A DNA stretch of 46,403 nt from Chloroflexota bacterium. GTDB lineage: Bacteria; Chloroflexota; Dehalococcoidia; Lucifugimonadales; UBA2962. A program made the position numbers and the translations under genes. The notes under the pieces are model-generated. The model was given only the letters and a program-made list of their open reading frames with translations. It had not been told where the DNA came from and searched no databases. Below are positions 32,062 through 41,012 of this stretch, one piece after another (positions within the stretch are counted from its first letter, which is position 1; every line of letters begins with the position of its first letter). The stretch is from the NCBI GenBank assembly GCA_003228095.2, contig QGNM01000010.1:1-46403 (forward strand), in the 5' to 3' direction.

Positions 32062-32601
32062 TCAAGAATTTGATCTCGCCCATTCCTGTTTTGGGTCATC
32101 AACTTCTATCTTTGTCATTCCACCAGGAAAATAACTATGAAGTTTTTTTAAGGCCGATGACAGAGATGATGATGGCGGCTGCCAATCATGCATATAATAA
32201 ACTGCATTTACTTTAGCTTGTAATAGTTCTTTAGTGCAGCCAAAACATGGCTGCAATGTCGTATATAAATCAGCACCTTCAACTGATATTCCAAATCTCG
32301 CAGCACTTAATAAAGTGTTTTGCTCAGCGTGAACGCAAATACATAAATCATAAGCCTCTCCCGACGAGTAGGTTTGACGATCTAGGCAACGATCACAGCC
32401 ACCCTGATCACAATTTGGCATACCTTGGGGAGTTCCGTTATATCCTGTGGTTAATATCCGATTATCTAAAACTAAAATAGCCCCTATTTTCGAACCTTGG
32501 CAATTAGCCCTGTCCCGAACGGCCATTGCTATAGTGATGTAGTATTCACACCAATCAGGACGATTTATACTTTGATTAGATGATACGGGTTTCATGTTCA
32601 T
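32062..32601 (-). CDS. Deoxycytidylate (dCMP) deaminase
   Basis: Zinc-dependent deaminase converting dCMP to dUMP for thymidylate synthesis, 179 residues. The catalytic HAE motif is H91-A-E93 (CICVHAEQNTLL), and the zinc cysteines are C119 and C122 (LQPCFGCTKEL). The N-terminal WCEYYITIAMAVRDRANC and TGYNGTPQGMPNC blocks are characteristic of the dCMP deaminase/ComEB group, including the extra cysteines C64, C69 and C72. GGAG stands eight bases before the ATG. It follows ruvB by 39 bases on the minus strand. ComEB is a competence-named relative, but nothing here indicates DNA uptake. Confidence 0.92.
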   Translation of the reverse strand: MNMKPVSSNQSINRPDWCEYYITIAMAVRDRANCQGSKIGAILVLDNRILTTGYNGTPQGMPNCDQGGCDRCLDRQTYSSGEAYDLCICVHAEQNTLLSAARFGISVEGADLYTTLQPCFGCTKELLQAKVNAVYYMHDWQPPSSSLSSALKKLHSYFPGGMTKIEVDDPKQEWARSNS

Positions 32602-32640
32602 GCTGTTTCTCCAATAAAAATTACTCTATTATTATGAGCA

Positions 32641-33687
32641 TCAAAACATGTTTCGTTGTTTATATTTATCGTACTCAATGCCTAAATGTTGATATGCGAG
32701 CGGAGTTGCTATTCTGCCCCTTGAAGTACGCTCCAGAAAGCCTAATTGAAGTAGAAAAGGTTCATAAACATCTTCTATTGTGTCTGACTCTTCGTTAATT
32801 GAGGCTGAAACGGTATCAAGCCCGACAGGACCACCTCCAAATTTCAGGATAATACAAGTCAATACCTGCCTATCTATATCGTCCAGTCCTATATTATCTA
32901 CTGCAAGCTTATTGAGCGCCTCTAGTGCCACTTCTTGGTTTATCCCAGACCTAGTGACAACTTCAGCGTAATCTCTAGTTCGTTTCAGTAGTCTATTAGC
33001 TATTCTTGGCGTTCCTCTTGCCCTACGAGCAATCTCTGAGCACCCCTCATCAGTAGCCTCAATTTTCAATATCTTAGTTGACCTTGATACTATAGTAGAC
33101 ATTGCTTGTTCATCATAAAAATCTAGCCTATGTATCAACCCGAAACGATCCCTAAGTGGAGCGCTTACCATTCCATACCTTGTGGTTGCTCCAACAAGCG
33201 TGAAGGGCTGTATAGACAGGTTCATTGAACGCGCCTTTAGTCCTTTGTCAACTACCCATGAGACAAAAAAATCTTCCATCGCAGGATAAAGTATTTCTTC
33301 TACTATGCGTGGCAACCGGTGTATTTCATCGATAAATAAAACGTCAAACTTTCTAAGTTGGGTTAATATTGCAACCATGTCGCCCGCTCGCTCAATAGCT
33401 GGGCCAGATGTCATTTTTATACTAACCCCCATTTCTGTAGCCAATATGTGGGCCATTGTTGTCTTGCCTAGTCCTGGAGGTCCATAAATTAGAGTATGAT
33501 CAAGTGGATCACCTCTTTGTAAGGCTGCCTTAATAGAAATCGTTAAATTATCTTTTACACGATTTTGGCCAATGTATTCCGACAATTTCCTTGGCCGTAG
33601 TGATAGATCCGCAGCAACCTCGCCTTCTTGAGTTAAAGCAGATACAATCCGTTTTTGTTGGTCTTTAATACCACTTTCGTCTGTCAT
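32641..33687 (-). CDS. ruvB: Holliday junction branch-migration ATPase RuvB
   Basis: AAA+ motor that drives branch migration with RuvA. With the start at 33687 the protein has 348 residues, normal for RuvB. Walker A is GPPGLGKT (69-76), Walker B is LFIDEIHRL (117-125), and sensor 1 lies in [18 protein letters not shown]; sensor 2 is [10 protein letters not shown]; the winged-helix domain has [14 protein letters not shown] and [12 protein letters not shown]. The open frame extends to 33789, but the extra 34 residues have no family match and the MTDESG start leads straight into the usual [15 protein letters not shown] block; no upstream start has a better ribosome site. RuvA and RuvC genes are not in the window. 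Confidence 0.95.
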   Translation of the reverse strand: MTDESGIKDQQKRIVSALTQEGEVAADLSLRPRKLSEYIGQNRVKDNLTISIKAALQRGDPLDHTLIYGPPGLGKTTMAHILATEMGVSIKMTSGPAIERAGDMVAILTQLRKFDVLFIDEIHRLPRIVEEILYPAMEDFFVSWVVDKGLKARSMNLSIQPFTLVGATTRYGMVSAPLRDRFGLIHRLDFYDEQAMSTIVSRSTKILKIEATDEGCSEIARRARGTPRIANRLLKRTRDYAEVVTRSGINQEVALEALNKLAVDNIGLDDIDRQVLTCIILKFGGGPVGLDTVSASINEESDTIEDVYEPFLLQLGFLERTSRGRIATPLAYQHLGIEYDKYKQRNMF

Positions 33688-33778
33688 ATTATAATTTCTT
33701 GGATATAAGCTAGATTTAGAACGCTTGTTCATTTTATGGGTGGTTGGATTCAACGTCAATTGAATATCGCAAACGTAT

Positions 33779-33808
33779 TTAACAAGCAATAGGCTAGATT
33801 TTTATACT
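33779..33808 (+). promoter_or_regulatory. Candidate promoter of the methylmalonyl-CoA mutase cluster
   Basis: TTAACA at 33779-33784 and TATACT at 33803-33808 are 18 bases apart, each one base from consensus, and end 20 bases before ATG 33829. An AGGAAG ribosome site follows. Best-looking housekeeping promoter found in the window. Confidence 0.5.
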
Positions 33809-33828
33809 GAACTAGATAGGAAGATTTA

Positions 33829-35472
33829 ATGGAAAGCAAATCTAAGTCCAATTGGATCAAAAATGTACTTAAGCCTACTATAAAGCGTCGACTCGAACGT
33901 AAATCCAATTTCGATAACCATTCGGGAATCAAAATTGACACTGTATATGATCATGATGATTCAAATAGCTCGACCCTAGGATATCCTGGAGAATATCCTT
34001 ACACACGCGGATTACAGCCTAATATGTACAGAGGCAAAGTGTGGACAATGAGACAATATGCTGGCTTTGCCTCCGCTGAAGAATCAAATGCACGTTATAA
34101 ATTTTTGCTTGATAGCGGACAAAGCGGACTATCGGTAGCTTTCGATTTGCCAACTCAAACAGGATATGATTCTGACCACCCCCTCGCCATTGGTGAAGTT
34201 GGGCGCGCAGGGGTCCCCATAAGCTCTTTAGTAGACATGGAGATTTTATTTAAAGAGATTCCATTAAACAAAGTCACTACGTCCATGACCATAAATTCAA
34301 CCGCCTCGGTACTACTCGCAATGTATATCGCTCTTGCAAAGAAACAAAATATACCTTTAAACCAGATTGGTGGCACCGTACAGAACGATATTTTAAAGGA
34401 ATATATAGCTAGGGGAACCTATATTTTTCCTCCGATTCCTTCGATGCGTCTAGTTACTGATTTATTTCAGTATTGTGCTGAAAACATACCAAAATGGAAC
34501 ACAATTTCGATATCTGGCTACCACATGCGAGAAGCTGGCGCTACGGCTGTACAGGAATTAGCCTTTACATTCTCTAACGCGATTGAATATGTTCACGCTG
34601 CCATAAATTCTGGATTGGATGTGGATTCATTTGCTCCTAGATTGTCCTTTTTTTTCGTCGCACAGAGCGACTTATTCGAGGAAATATCAAAATTTCGGGC
34701 AGCCAGAAGGATGTGGGCAAATATAATGAGGAATCAGTTTGGTGCAAAAGATCCACGTTCATGGATGTGCCGTTTTCATACACAAACAGCTGGAGTTACT
34801 TTAACAGCTCAACAGCCAGACAATAATATTATAAGAAGCGCATTTCAAGGACTGTCAGCAGTTTTAGGTGGGACTCAATCTCTTCATGTTAACTCTCGTG
34901 ACGAAGCTCTATCTTTACCGACTCCCGAATCTGCAGAACTATCCTTACGGACACAGCAAATCCTATCCCATGAAACCGGCATTACTGACACAGTCGATCC
35001 ATTAGGGGGGTCTTTTTATATAGAAAACCTAACTGATCAAATTGAAAGTAAAGCAAATGATTATATAGATCAAATCCAAAATATGGGAGGCGCGCTAGGT
35101 GCGCTACAACAAGGTTTTCAAATTAAAGAAATACATGATTCAGCATATAAAATACAACAAGATATAGAAAGTAATGAACGAATTGTTGTAGGAGTGAATG
35201 CATTTCAAACTAAAGATCAAACTGTTATTCCAATTCAGAGAATTGATCCAAATCAAACTCGTATTCAACTCGAAAGGTTACGCAAGGTAAAATCTGAACG
35301 AAACAGCGGTGAAGTAACGAGATGCCTAGAAAACCTTAGCGTTGCCGCATCGAATACCGAGAATATAATGCCCATAATGATCAAAGCTGTTGAAAATTAT
35401 GCTACTGTCGGTGAAATATCAGACACACTAAGGAGGGTTTTTGGTGAACAGAAAGAGTTTTCTCCATTCTAA
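33829..35472 (+). CDS. mcmA: Methylmalonyl-CoA mutase, large (catalytic) subunit without B12 domain
   Basis: Adenosylcobalamin-dependent isomerase subunit, 547 residues, catalysing (R)-methylmalonyl-CoA to succinyl-CoA. It holds the TIM-barrel substrate domain only; the B12-binding domain is a separate gene at 37136-37540. Visible motifs: [63 protein letters not shown] (H232). The residues expected to recognise the substrate carboxylate, Y77 (RQY) and R207 (SMR), are retained, which supports methylmalonyl-CoA over isobutyryl-CoA as substrate. One oddity is Q63, where most relatives have Tyr in TRGxYPTMY (here TRGLQPNMY). It heads a four-gene cluster. No MeaB-type GTPase chaperone or propionyl-CoA carboxylase is in the window. 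Confidence 0.93.
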   Translation: MESKSKSNWIKNVLKPTIKRRLERKSNFDNHSGIKIDTVYDHDDSNSSTLGYPGEYPYTRGLQPNMYRGKVWTMRQYAGFASAEESNARYKFLLDSGQSGLSVAFDLPTQTGYDSDHPLAIGEVGRAGVPISSLVDMEILFKEIPLNKVTTSMTINSTASVLLAMYIALAKKQNIPLNQIGGTVQNDILKEYIARGTYIFPPIPSMRLVTDLFQYCAENIPKWNTISISGYHMREAGATAVQELAFTFSNAIEYVHAAINSGLDVDSFAPRLSFFFVAQSDLFEEISKFRAARRMWANIMRNQFGAKDPRSWMCRFHTQTAGVTLTAQQPDNNIIRSAFQGLSAVLGGTQSLHVNSRDEALSLPTPESAELSLRTQQILSHETGITDTVDPLGGSFYIENLTDQIESKANDYIDQIQNMGGALGALQQGFQIKEIHDSAYKIQQDIESNERIVVGVNAFQTKDQTVIPIQRIDPNQTRIQLERLRKVKSERNSGEVTRCLENLSVAASNTENIMPIMIKAVENYATVGEISDTLRRVFGEQKEFSPF

Positions 35473-35493
35473 GAAACTATCCGTAGGGCTATT

Positions 35494-36639
35494 ATGATCG
35501 ACCCTTACTTGAATGAAAGCGACATACTTCTGAGGAACACAATCAGGGATTTTGTGGACCGTGAATTGATTCCTCATGCTAGTAGATACGATGTAAATGA
35601 AGAATTCCCTAGTGACGCCATGTCAAAGCTTTCTAAAATGGGTTTATTTAGACTCAGTATCGATGAAAATTATGGAGGTGTCGAAGGTTCTAATCTGCAT
35701 TTAGCCATAGTTACTGAAGAACTTGCTAGAGGATGCGCGTCTACTGCAGTGATATACGCAACTCATTTGTCTTTATGCACAAAGTATATTGATTTATTTG
35801 GTAGTCATAAACAAAAAGCTTCATATTTACCGAATCTTGTGGCTTCGAATGTCTTAGGTGCTCTAGCATTAACTGAGGCTGATGCCGGAAGCGATGTTGC
35901 TTCTATTAAAACATTAGTAACTGATACCAAGGGTGGGTTTCTGATAAACGGCTCAAAACACTTTATAACAAACGCAAAAGAGGCTGGGATTATAATTGTT
36001 GTTGCCACTAGGAATCCAAGCTTAGGCTCTAAAGGCATGGAAACATTCATTCTGGAAACACCTTGTGAAGGCTTAACAATAACTCCACAAAAAGGGAAAT
36101 TAGGTGTCCGGGCTTCGTCGACTTGCGAATTAAACTTTAATAACGTATTCATTCCAAAAGATAACAGAATTGGCAGACCTTACAAAGGATTCCCTATGAC
36201 GATGCAAGTTCTCGACACAGGTAGGATTCTTATAGCAGCGCAAGCACTTGGAATAGCTCAAATGGCACTTGATGCTTCAATACAATACTCTAGGCATCGA
36301 AAAGCCTTTGGTAATTTAATATCAGAGTTTCAGACCATACAAAACATGTTGGCAAATATGGCTACTGACATTGAAGCTGCCCGTCTATTAACCTATCGGT
36401 GTGCATCATTATCAGATTATAATCAACCCTTTAAGACAGAAGCGTCAATGGCTAAGTTGTTTGCATCAAAAGTCGCTGTGGAATCGGCTAGCCAAGCAGT
36501 GCAAATACATGGTGGAGTTGGGTATTTTGCCCCAAATGTTGCCGAGAGACTGTATCGAGATGCAAAAATTACTGAGATATATGAAGGTACGTCTGAAATA
36601 CAGCGTATATTAATAGCAAGATCGTTGCTTAATCAATGA
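35494..36639 (+). CDS. Acyl-CoA dehydrogenase
   Basis: FAD-dependent acyl-CoA dehydrogenase, 381 residues, introducing a trans double bond between C2 and C3 and passing electrons to ETF. FAD and substrate motifs are ALTEADAGSDVAS and FITNAKEAGIIIV, and the C-terminal helix bundle has RKAFGNLISEFQTIQNMLANMA and QIHGGVGYF. The catalytic base is expected at E364 (IYEGTSEIQR), the position used by short- and medium-chain enzymes. The gene starts 21 bases after the mutase and is placed between mutase and epimerase genes, suggesting a substrate whose breakdown ends in propionyl- or methylmalonyl-CoA, such as a branched-chain or odd-chain acyl-CoA. Chain length is not determinable. Confidence 0.93.
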   Translation: MIDPYLNESDILLRNTIRDFVDRELIPHASRYDVNEEFPSDAMSKLSKMGLFRLSIDENYGGVEGSNLHLAIVTEELARGCASTAVIYATHLSLCTKYIDLFGSHKQKASYLPNLVASNVLGALALTEADAGSDVASIKTLVTDTKGGFLINGSKHFITNAKEAGIIIVVATRNPSLGSKGMETFILETPCEGLTITPQKGKLGVRASSTCELNFNNVFIPKDNRIGRPYKGFPMTMQVLDTGRILIAAQALGIAQMALDASIQYSRHRKAFGNLISEFQTIQNMLANMATDIEAARLLTYRCASLSDYNQPFKTEASMAKLFASKVAVESASQAVQIHGGVGYFAPNVAERLYRDAKITEIYEGTSEIQRILIARSLLNQ

Positions 36640-36694
36640 AAAATTACTTGCTAAGTTAACTTTTTACTACCATTTAATGCAGGAGGAATAAATT

Positions 36695-37132
36695 TTGAGT
36701 GACTCTAGTAAGGCGGGCTGCGTGGCTCGACATATTAACCATATAGCCCTTGCAGTATTAGATTTAGAAAAAACAATTAAGTTTTATGTGCAAACATTTG
36801 GTATTAGCACGCCTGAAGTCGTTGAGTTGCAAGATCATGGAGTTAAGGCTGCTTTAATAAGGGTGGGTGGATCCCAATTGGAATTTATTCAACCCCTTAA
36901 AAATACAGGCGGAGTAGCTAATTTTATAGAAAAGCGAGGTGAGGGTGTCCATCATATATGTTTTGAAATAGATGGTCTGAATGAAAGTTTAAAGCAATTA
37001 GAAGCCTCCGGAATAAATCTAATCGATAAAACCTCACGCAGTGGTCTTTCAGGCGACATTGCATTTATACACCCTAAGTCGACTGGCGGTGTCTTAATCG
37101 AGTTGGTCGACTCCGCGAAAGCCAGGCGGTAA
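36695..37132 (+). CDS. mce: Methylmalonyl-CoA epimerase
   Basis: Glyoxalase-fold metalloenzyme, 145 residues, converting (S)- to (R)-methylmalonyl-CoA for the mutase. Two beta-alpha-beta-beta-beta units are visible: the first with HINHIALAVLDLEKTIKFY (H16 as ligand), the second with GEGVHHICFEIDGL (H87) and GGVLIELVD (E136). The start is TTG 36695, fixed by a strong AGGAGG at 36681-36686 eight bases upstream. The B12-binding subunit of the mutase starts three bases after its stop, so the two are surely co-translated. Context with the mutase makes the epimerase call firm over other VOC-family roles. Confidence 0.95.
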   Translation: MSDSSKAGCVARHINHIALAVLDLEKTIKFYVQTFGISTPEVVELQDHGVKAALIRVGGSQLEFIQPLKNTGGVANFIEKRGEGVHHICFEIDGLNESLKQLEASGINLIDKTSRSGLSGDIAFIHPKSTGGVLIELVDSAKARR

Positions 37133-37135
37133 TTA

Positions 37136-37540
37136 ATGACTGATAGAATTATACGAGTATTGGTAGCAAAACCCGGGCTTGATGGACACGATAGAGGGGC
37201 TAAAATCGTAGCTCGTTCTCTGCGTGATGCTGGCATGGAAGTAATATACACAGGCATAAGGCAGACTCCTGAAATGATCATTTCCACGGCAATTGATGAA
37301 GATGTAGACGTAATTGGACTATCTATTTTATCTGGCGCTCATCTAGAGCTTTTCACGCAAATTATTGATGGTCTTTCGCGGCATAATAGAGATGATATCC
37401 TAATTGTCGCCGGAGGCATCATTCCTGAAGAAGATCGACTACAACTAAAAGAAATGGGAGTATCAAATGTTTTTGGCCCAGGAACATCAACGCAAGAAAT
37501 AGCTTTGTTCATCAAACAAGCCTTTAATGATCAATTATAA
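37136..37540 (+). CDS. Methylmalonyl-CoA mutase, cobalamin-binding (small) subunit
   Basis: A 134-aa B12-binding domain protein. The cobalamin motif DxHxxG is seen as LDGHDRGAK, with H18 as the lower axial cobalt ligand, followed by SILSGAH and VAGGIIP, the other two parts of the conserved DxHxxG-SxL-GG set. It corresponds to the C-terminal domain of one-chain mutases and would complete the enzyme with the large subunit at 33829-35472. Split mutases of this type are known in archaea and several bacteria. Spacing of three bases to the epimerase and location last in the cluster support joint expression. Confidence 0.95.
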   Translation: MTDRIIRVLVAKPGLDGHDRGAKIVARSLRDAGMEVIYTGIRQTPEMIISTAIDEDVDVIGLSILSGAHLELFTQIIDGLSRHNRDDILIVAGGIIPEEDRLQLKEMGVSNVFGPGTSTQEIALFIKQAFNDQL

Positions 37541-37552
37541 ATAAACTATTCA

Positions 37553-38818
37553 CTATGGTTTGAAATGTTCAGGCGCTCTTTCAGAATTGTGGTGCGCCTT
37601 GATAAACAACTCAATACGGTCTAAGTCCAATTCATCCATCTCGTCAATATATGACCAGGCAGTAATGGCTATCTTTTTATTTAGCCCCTCATATGGAGAA
37701 ACAACGATTTTTTGATACTGCTTTGAGAATTCCGTAAAAACGTCAATTACATCCTTACAGTCATCATCGCAGTTATAATGCAATCCAACACCACCTTGTA
37801 CTAAGTTTTGAATCAAAACTTCGTCTGAGATGAATTCATTATGGACGCCCCAAGGAGCCGGAGCATCCGGAATCCCATAATGCCAGCCCGATGTGGCTGG
37901 AGTCGACTTGTATTCAGGGTGAGATTCTCCAAACCTAATTACCAGGTTAATCTGCTCAAAAACCTTAGTACCCGGTAGTCTCCCGTTCACTAGATAATCT
38001 TCTGCCTCAGGTATTTCTATACTAATTGCGTCTTCATATCCATAAAAATCATAAGTAGCACTCACTATTGCTTCTCTAGCGTCAATTTGTGATGGCAAAT
38101 ATGCTTTAATATCGGGCATAAATATCGGGCCTTGTAACATTAATTTATATATTCTTAGATTATCTTCATTAACCCATAAATCTACGTAAATATTTTCGTC
38201 AATATTTCCAAATAAAGATTCAATGCCAGTAACTTTCATGTGTAGTAATGCCACCTCGGCTAATTGTTCTCTCGAAACAATCGCAAGTGACCCAGACTCT
38301 TTCAATATGGCGTTTATTATGGTTGTTGGGCTTGAGAAAATTTGACCAGTATCTTCTGAAGAAGTCCATTTACTGTTTATTGAATCCGCAAAATACAACT
38401 CCCCATCACCTGAAACACTGACGATATCAGTGTCAACAAATCCCATGTTTATGGATACCACTGACTTTGTTTTATCTATAGGTTCAAATTCACCTGATAT
38501 TGAAAGAGGGACCTTTACCTCAATTCCAGCAACGCTTGTGCTTATAGTCGCATTCATAGAATATCGAAAGGTTTCTTTGCCTGCCTCTTGAATAAGGTGA
38601 ATTTTAATGTCGCTCAATTGCTGTTCAGAAAAGCTAACTTCCTTAACAGATAAAACCTCGTGTTCAACAAAATTTAACTGCTCTTCTGGCACAACATCTA
38701 CTAGGGCGTGGTTTGTTTCACTCTGCGAACTAGCCTTAGGATTGGCGGTACATCCTGCCAAGAAGAAGGCGATAATCAAAATTATTACCGAATATGTCAG
38801 AGACTTTTTATATTTCAT
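37553..38818 (-). CDS. Lipoprotein with LprG/LolA-like N-terminal part and C-terminal DUF3105
   Basis: A 421-aa exported protein. A signal peptide ends in a clear lipobox (FLAGC, C23). Residues about 66-275 have the alternating strand pattern of LppX/LprG-like lipid carriers (MNATISTSVAGIEVKVPLSI, then GELYFADSINSKW); this match is by feel. Residues about 290-421 match DUF3105: SHPEYKSTPATSGWHYG, GVHNEF, LVQGGVGLHYNC, ITAWSY, and the end PEHF. Conserved H313, H326 and H347 and the CDDDC pair (C350, C354) may bind metal or form a disulfide. DUF3105 proteins are widespread in actinobacteria and Chloroflexi with no known function. The gene faces the mutase cluster, with 12 bases between stops. 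Confidence 0.75.
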   Translation of the reverse strand: MKYKKSLTYSVIILIIAFFLAGCTANPKASSQSETNHALVDVVPEEQLNFVEHEVLSVKEVSFSEQQLSDIKIHLIQEAGKETFRYSMNATISTSVAGIEVKVPLSISGEFEPIDKTKSVVSINMGFVDTDIVSVSGDGELYFADSINSKWTSSEDTGQIFSSPTTIINAILKESGSLAIVSREQLAEVALLHMKVTGIESLFGNIDENIYVDLWVNEDNLRIYKLMLQGPIFMPDIKAYLPSQIDAREAIVSATYDFYGYEDAISIEIPEAEDYLVNGRLPGTKVFEQINLVIRFGESHPEYKSTPATSGWHYGIPDAPAPWGVHNEFISDEVLIQNLVQGGVGLHYNCDDDCKDVIDVFTEFSKQYQKIVVSPYEGLNKKIAITAWSYIDEMDELDLDRIELFIKAHHNSERAPEHFKP

Positions 38819-38836
38819 ATAGAGTTTTGATTATTA

Positions 38837-38872
38837 ACCAGTTTCTTTTACCAGTTTCTTCTAAAAGAAACT
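38837..38872. repeat. Direct and inverted repeats upstream of the DUF3105 lipoprotein gene
   Basis: ACCAGTTTCTT occurs twice, at 38837-38847 and 38850-38860. An inverted repeat overlaps it: AGTTTCTTTTA at 38840-38850 and its exact complement at 38862-38872. It lies 19 bases before the start of the lipoprotein gene (minus strand), a position suited to an operator or leader hairpin. Confidence 0.45.
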
Positions 38873-39320
38873 ATTAGCATGGTCTAATGTCGAATTGAAC
38901 AGAAAATTTAGTTGCTATAACCTAACATGTCAATCTTGTAAAATATCATTAAAAATGTCAATTTTGAGGCATGTTAGCCATTCCTTTCGTAATAAACTTA
39001 ACTTTTTAAATGGGGCTCTCATTAAACTCGGTGTATTAATTTTCTATTATAAAGTGTTTAGGGGTTATATGAGGAACTCAAAGTTGTTAATTAATCAAAC
39101 AAAACCAAGGTTACTCCAATCCATATATACTCTCCAGGAATTTACATTAATTGCCCATTAAACCTCTATGAAGGCAGTTATTCATGTAAAAAGACATGTC
39201 AACTCTAGGTGCGGAACCAAATTTTGGGCTAAAATTTATCAGAATAAAGTGTTAAACTTAATTCCTAATTTCGTTTAACATCATTCAGTACAATATATTA
39301 TTAACCATTTGGAGAATGAA
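38873..39320. other. Gene-poor stretch before rpmF
   Basis: Together with the repeats just before it, this makes about 500 bases without a convincing gene. It is very AT-rich. CTAACATG and its complement CATGTTAG lie some 45 bases apart near 38930-38980. A TTG-initiated frame of 88 codons at 38895-39161 has no family look. I see no tRNA, no SRP, RNase P or tmRNA signature. It should hold the promoter for the rpmF-ftsK run, and an uncharacterised small RNA or leader cannot be excluded. Confidence 0.5.
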
Positions 39321-39524
39321 GTGGCACCTCTTCCTAAAAAGAAACAAACAAGATATCGCAAGGGTGGTCGAGCCGCCCACTTTAGCATTACCAAGCCATC
39401 TTTTGGCATGTGTTCTAACTGCAGCGAACCAAAACAACCTCATCGGGTATGCCCAAGTTGCGGTTTTTATAATGGACGACAGGTCATCGGCAACGATCTA
39501 GAAACCAGTTTAGATTCAGTATAG
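39321..39524 (+). CDS. rpmF: 50S ribosomal protein L32
   Basis: Zinc-finger-type L32, 67 residues, part of the large ribosomal subunit. The N-terminus MAPLPKKKQTRYRKGGRAAH matches the basic 'PKKK....R..RRAH' start of L32, and CSNC...CPSC supplies four zinc ligands, so it is the C+ form. Start choice: the open frame begins at TTG 39309, but GGAG at 39311-39314 lies six bases before GTG 39321, which gives the normal L32 N-terminus. A polar tail of about 10 residues follows the core. It heads the fabD-nusB-acpP run, as L32 genes often stand beside fatty-acid synthesis genes. Confidence 0.93.
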   Translation: MAPLPKKKQTRYRKGGRAAHFSITKPSFGMCSNCSEPKQPHRVCPSCGFYNGRQVIGNDLETSLDSV

Positions 39525-39551
39525 ATTTTAACTCATTAAACTAATAAGAAT

Positions 39552-40511
39552 ATGAGTTCCGCTAATACAACAATTAACGCCGAATCTAAATTCGCTTTTC
39601 TTCTTCCCGGACAAGGCAGCCAGATGGTAGGAATGGGCAAGGATCTCTATGACAACTCTCCTGCTGCTAAGCTCGTTTTTGAAGAAATTGACGATGCCCT
39701 TAATCAACCTCTTTCCAATCTAATATTTGAGGGACCAGAATCAGAGCTAACCCAAACTTGTAATGCACAACCCGGAATAATGGCTGTAAGCCTAGCTGCT
39801 TATAAAGCCATGGAGGAATTATTAGGCGAGAAAGACATGCCTAAGCCAACTTTTGTGGCTGGACATAGCCTTGGAGAGTATACAGCTTTGGCAATCACTG
39901 AATCCCTTGATATCAGTAGTACGGCCAAATTGGTCCAAAAAAGAGGCCGCTTAATGCAAGAGGCCTGTGAATTGCAGCCTGGCACGATGGCTGCAATTAT
40001 AGGATTGGATGAAGTAATTGTTGAGGAAATTTCCAGACAAACTGGAACATACATATCTAATATAAACACCGATCAGCAAGCAGTTATAAGTGGAGACATC
40101 GTTTCTGTGGCACAAGCATTAGATATGGCATCAGCTCGGGGGGCCAAGCGAGCCATGCCCTTAAAGGTCGGCGGTGCATTTCATTCAGCTTTAATGGAGC
40201 CTGCAAGAGACGGGCTTGAAAATGCCGTTAATTCAGTTAACCTACAAATTCCAAATGCTCCCATAATCGCAAATATAACGGCCAGGCCAATCAAGACAGT
40301 CAAACAAATAAAGAAAGAATTAGTTTCTCAAATTTGCGAATGCGTGCAATGGAAAAGATCTATTGAATACATGATTTTATTAGGTGTTACAAATTTTATT
40401 GAAATTGGCCCTGGCAACAGCTTACATGGAATGTTGAAGAGGATCGATAAATCTGTTGGAAGTATGTCAATTGGTAACTTCAATTCAATACAGGGTTTAA
40501 CCCTTAAATAA
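39552..40511 (+). CDS. fabD: Malonyl-CoA:ACP transacylase
   Basis: Loads malonyl groups onto acyl carrier protein for fatty-acid synthesis; 319 residues. The oxyanion loop is LPGQGSQMVGMGKDLY (18-33); the nucleophile S106 is in AGHSLGEY; R131 in QKRGRLMQEA should bind the malonyl carboxylate; H211 in GGAFHSALM completes the catalytic pair. The end IEIGPGNSLHGMLKRI is typical of FabD. It starts 27 bases after rpmF and ends four bases before nusB. The presence of acpP close by supports a fatty-acid rather than a polyketide role. Confidence 0.95.
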   Translation: MSSANTTINAESKFAFLLPGQGSQMVGMGKDLYDNSPAAKLVFEEIDDALNQPLSNLIFEGPESELTQTCNAQPGIMAVSLAAYKAMEELLGEKDMPKPTFVAGHSLGEYTALAITESLDISSTAKLVQKRGRLMQEACELQPGTMAAIIGLDEVIVEEISRQTGTYISNINTDQQAVISGDIVSVAQALDMASARGAKRAMPLKVGGAFHSALMEPARDGLENAVNSVNLQIPNAPIIANITARPIKTVKQIKKELVSQICECVQWKRSIEYMILLGVTNFIEIGPGNSLHGMLKRIDKSVGSMSIGNFNSIQGLTLK

Positions 40512-40515
40512 AAGC

Positions 40516-40983
40516 ATGGACATAAGGCCAGAGCGGAAAACCCCTAACGGTTCTAATATAGATCAACCTTTCAGGTCCAGAAGTAAGGCTAGAGAAATAA
40601 CGATGCAAGTCCTGTTTGAACAAGACACATCATTCCATTCTAGTAAAAAATCTCTTAGAGCACGATCCCAATCTAAGGATGTTTGTCAAGAATCAGAGAT
40701 TTATGCGACCAAATTATTGAACATGATTGGTGAAAACATACATCAAATAGATGATTTAATATCAAAGTTCGCTCCGTCCTGGCCACTAGACCAAATGTCT
40801 GGAGTAGATAAGAATGTTTTAAGAATCGCGATCGCTGAGATTATTGGTAAAGAAGATATCCCTCCTAAAGTTGCTATTAACGAAGCTGTAGACTTAGGAA
40901 GGATTTTTGGCACTGAAAAATCACCAAAATTTATTAATGGCGTATTAGGATCTCTAATACTTGCTAAAAATGTTAAGGTATAA
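40516..40983 (+). CDS. nusB: Transcription antitermination factor NusB
   Basis: All-helical RNA-binding factor of rRNA antitermination, 155 residues. The core motifs are SRSKAREITMQVLFEQD (about 21-37), FAPSWPLDQMSGVDKNVLRIAIAEI (residues about 85-109), and the closing PPKVAINEAVDLGRIFGTEKSPKFINGVL block, which is diagnostic. The first 20 residues are a polar extension not seen in the shortest NusB proteins. Start is ATG 40516, four bases after the fabD stop, with no clear ribosome site, which suggests coupling to fabD translation. TATAAT overlaps its stop codon and may help expression of acpP. Confidence 0.93.
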   Translation: MDIRPERKTPNGSNIDQPFRSRSKAREITMQVLFEQDTSFHSSKKSLRARSQSKDVCQESEIYATKLLNMIGENIHQIDDLISKFAPSWPLDQMSGVDKNVLRIAIAEIIGKEDIPPKVAINEAVDLGRIFGTEKSPKFINGVLGSLILAKNVKV

Positions 40984-41012
40984 TTTGTTTTTTACAATTC
41001 TAGGAGAAATTA

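Noticed and set aside
33688-33789. Longer RuvB N-terminus
   Set aside because: The extra 34 residues show no RuvB similarity, and the family normally begins close to MTDESG.
38895-39161. TTG-initiated frame of 88 codons in the gap before rpmF
   Set aside because: No ribosome site, no domain look, composition like the surrounding non-coding DNA, and it crosses the inverted repeat CTAACATG/CATGTTAG.
39316-39501. 61-codon frame overlapping rpmF
   Set aside because: A shadow of the L32 gene, which has clear zinc cysteines and a good ribosome site in its own frame.
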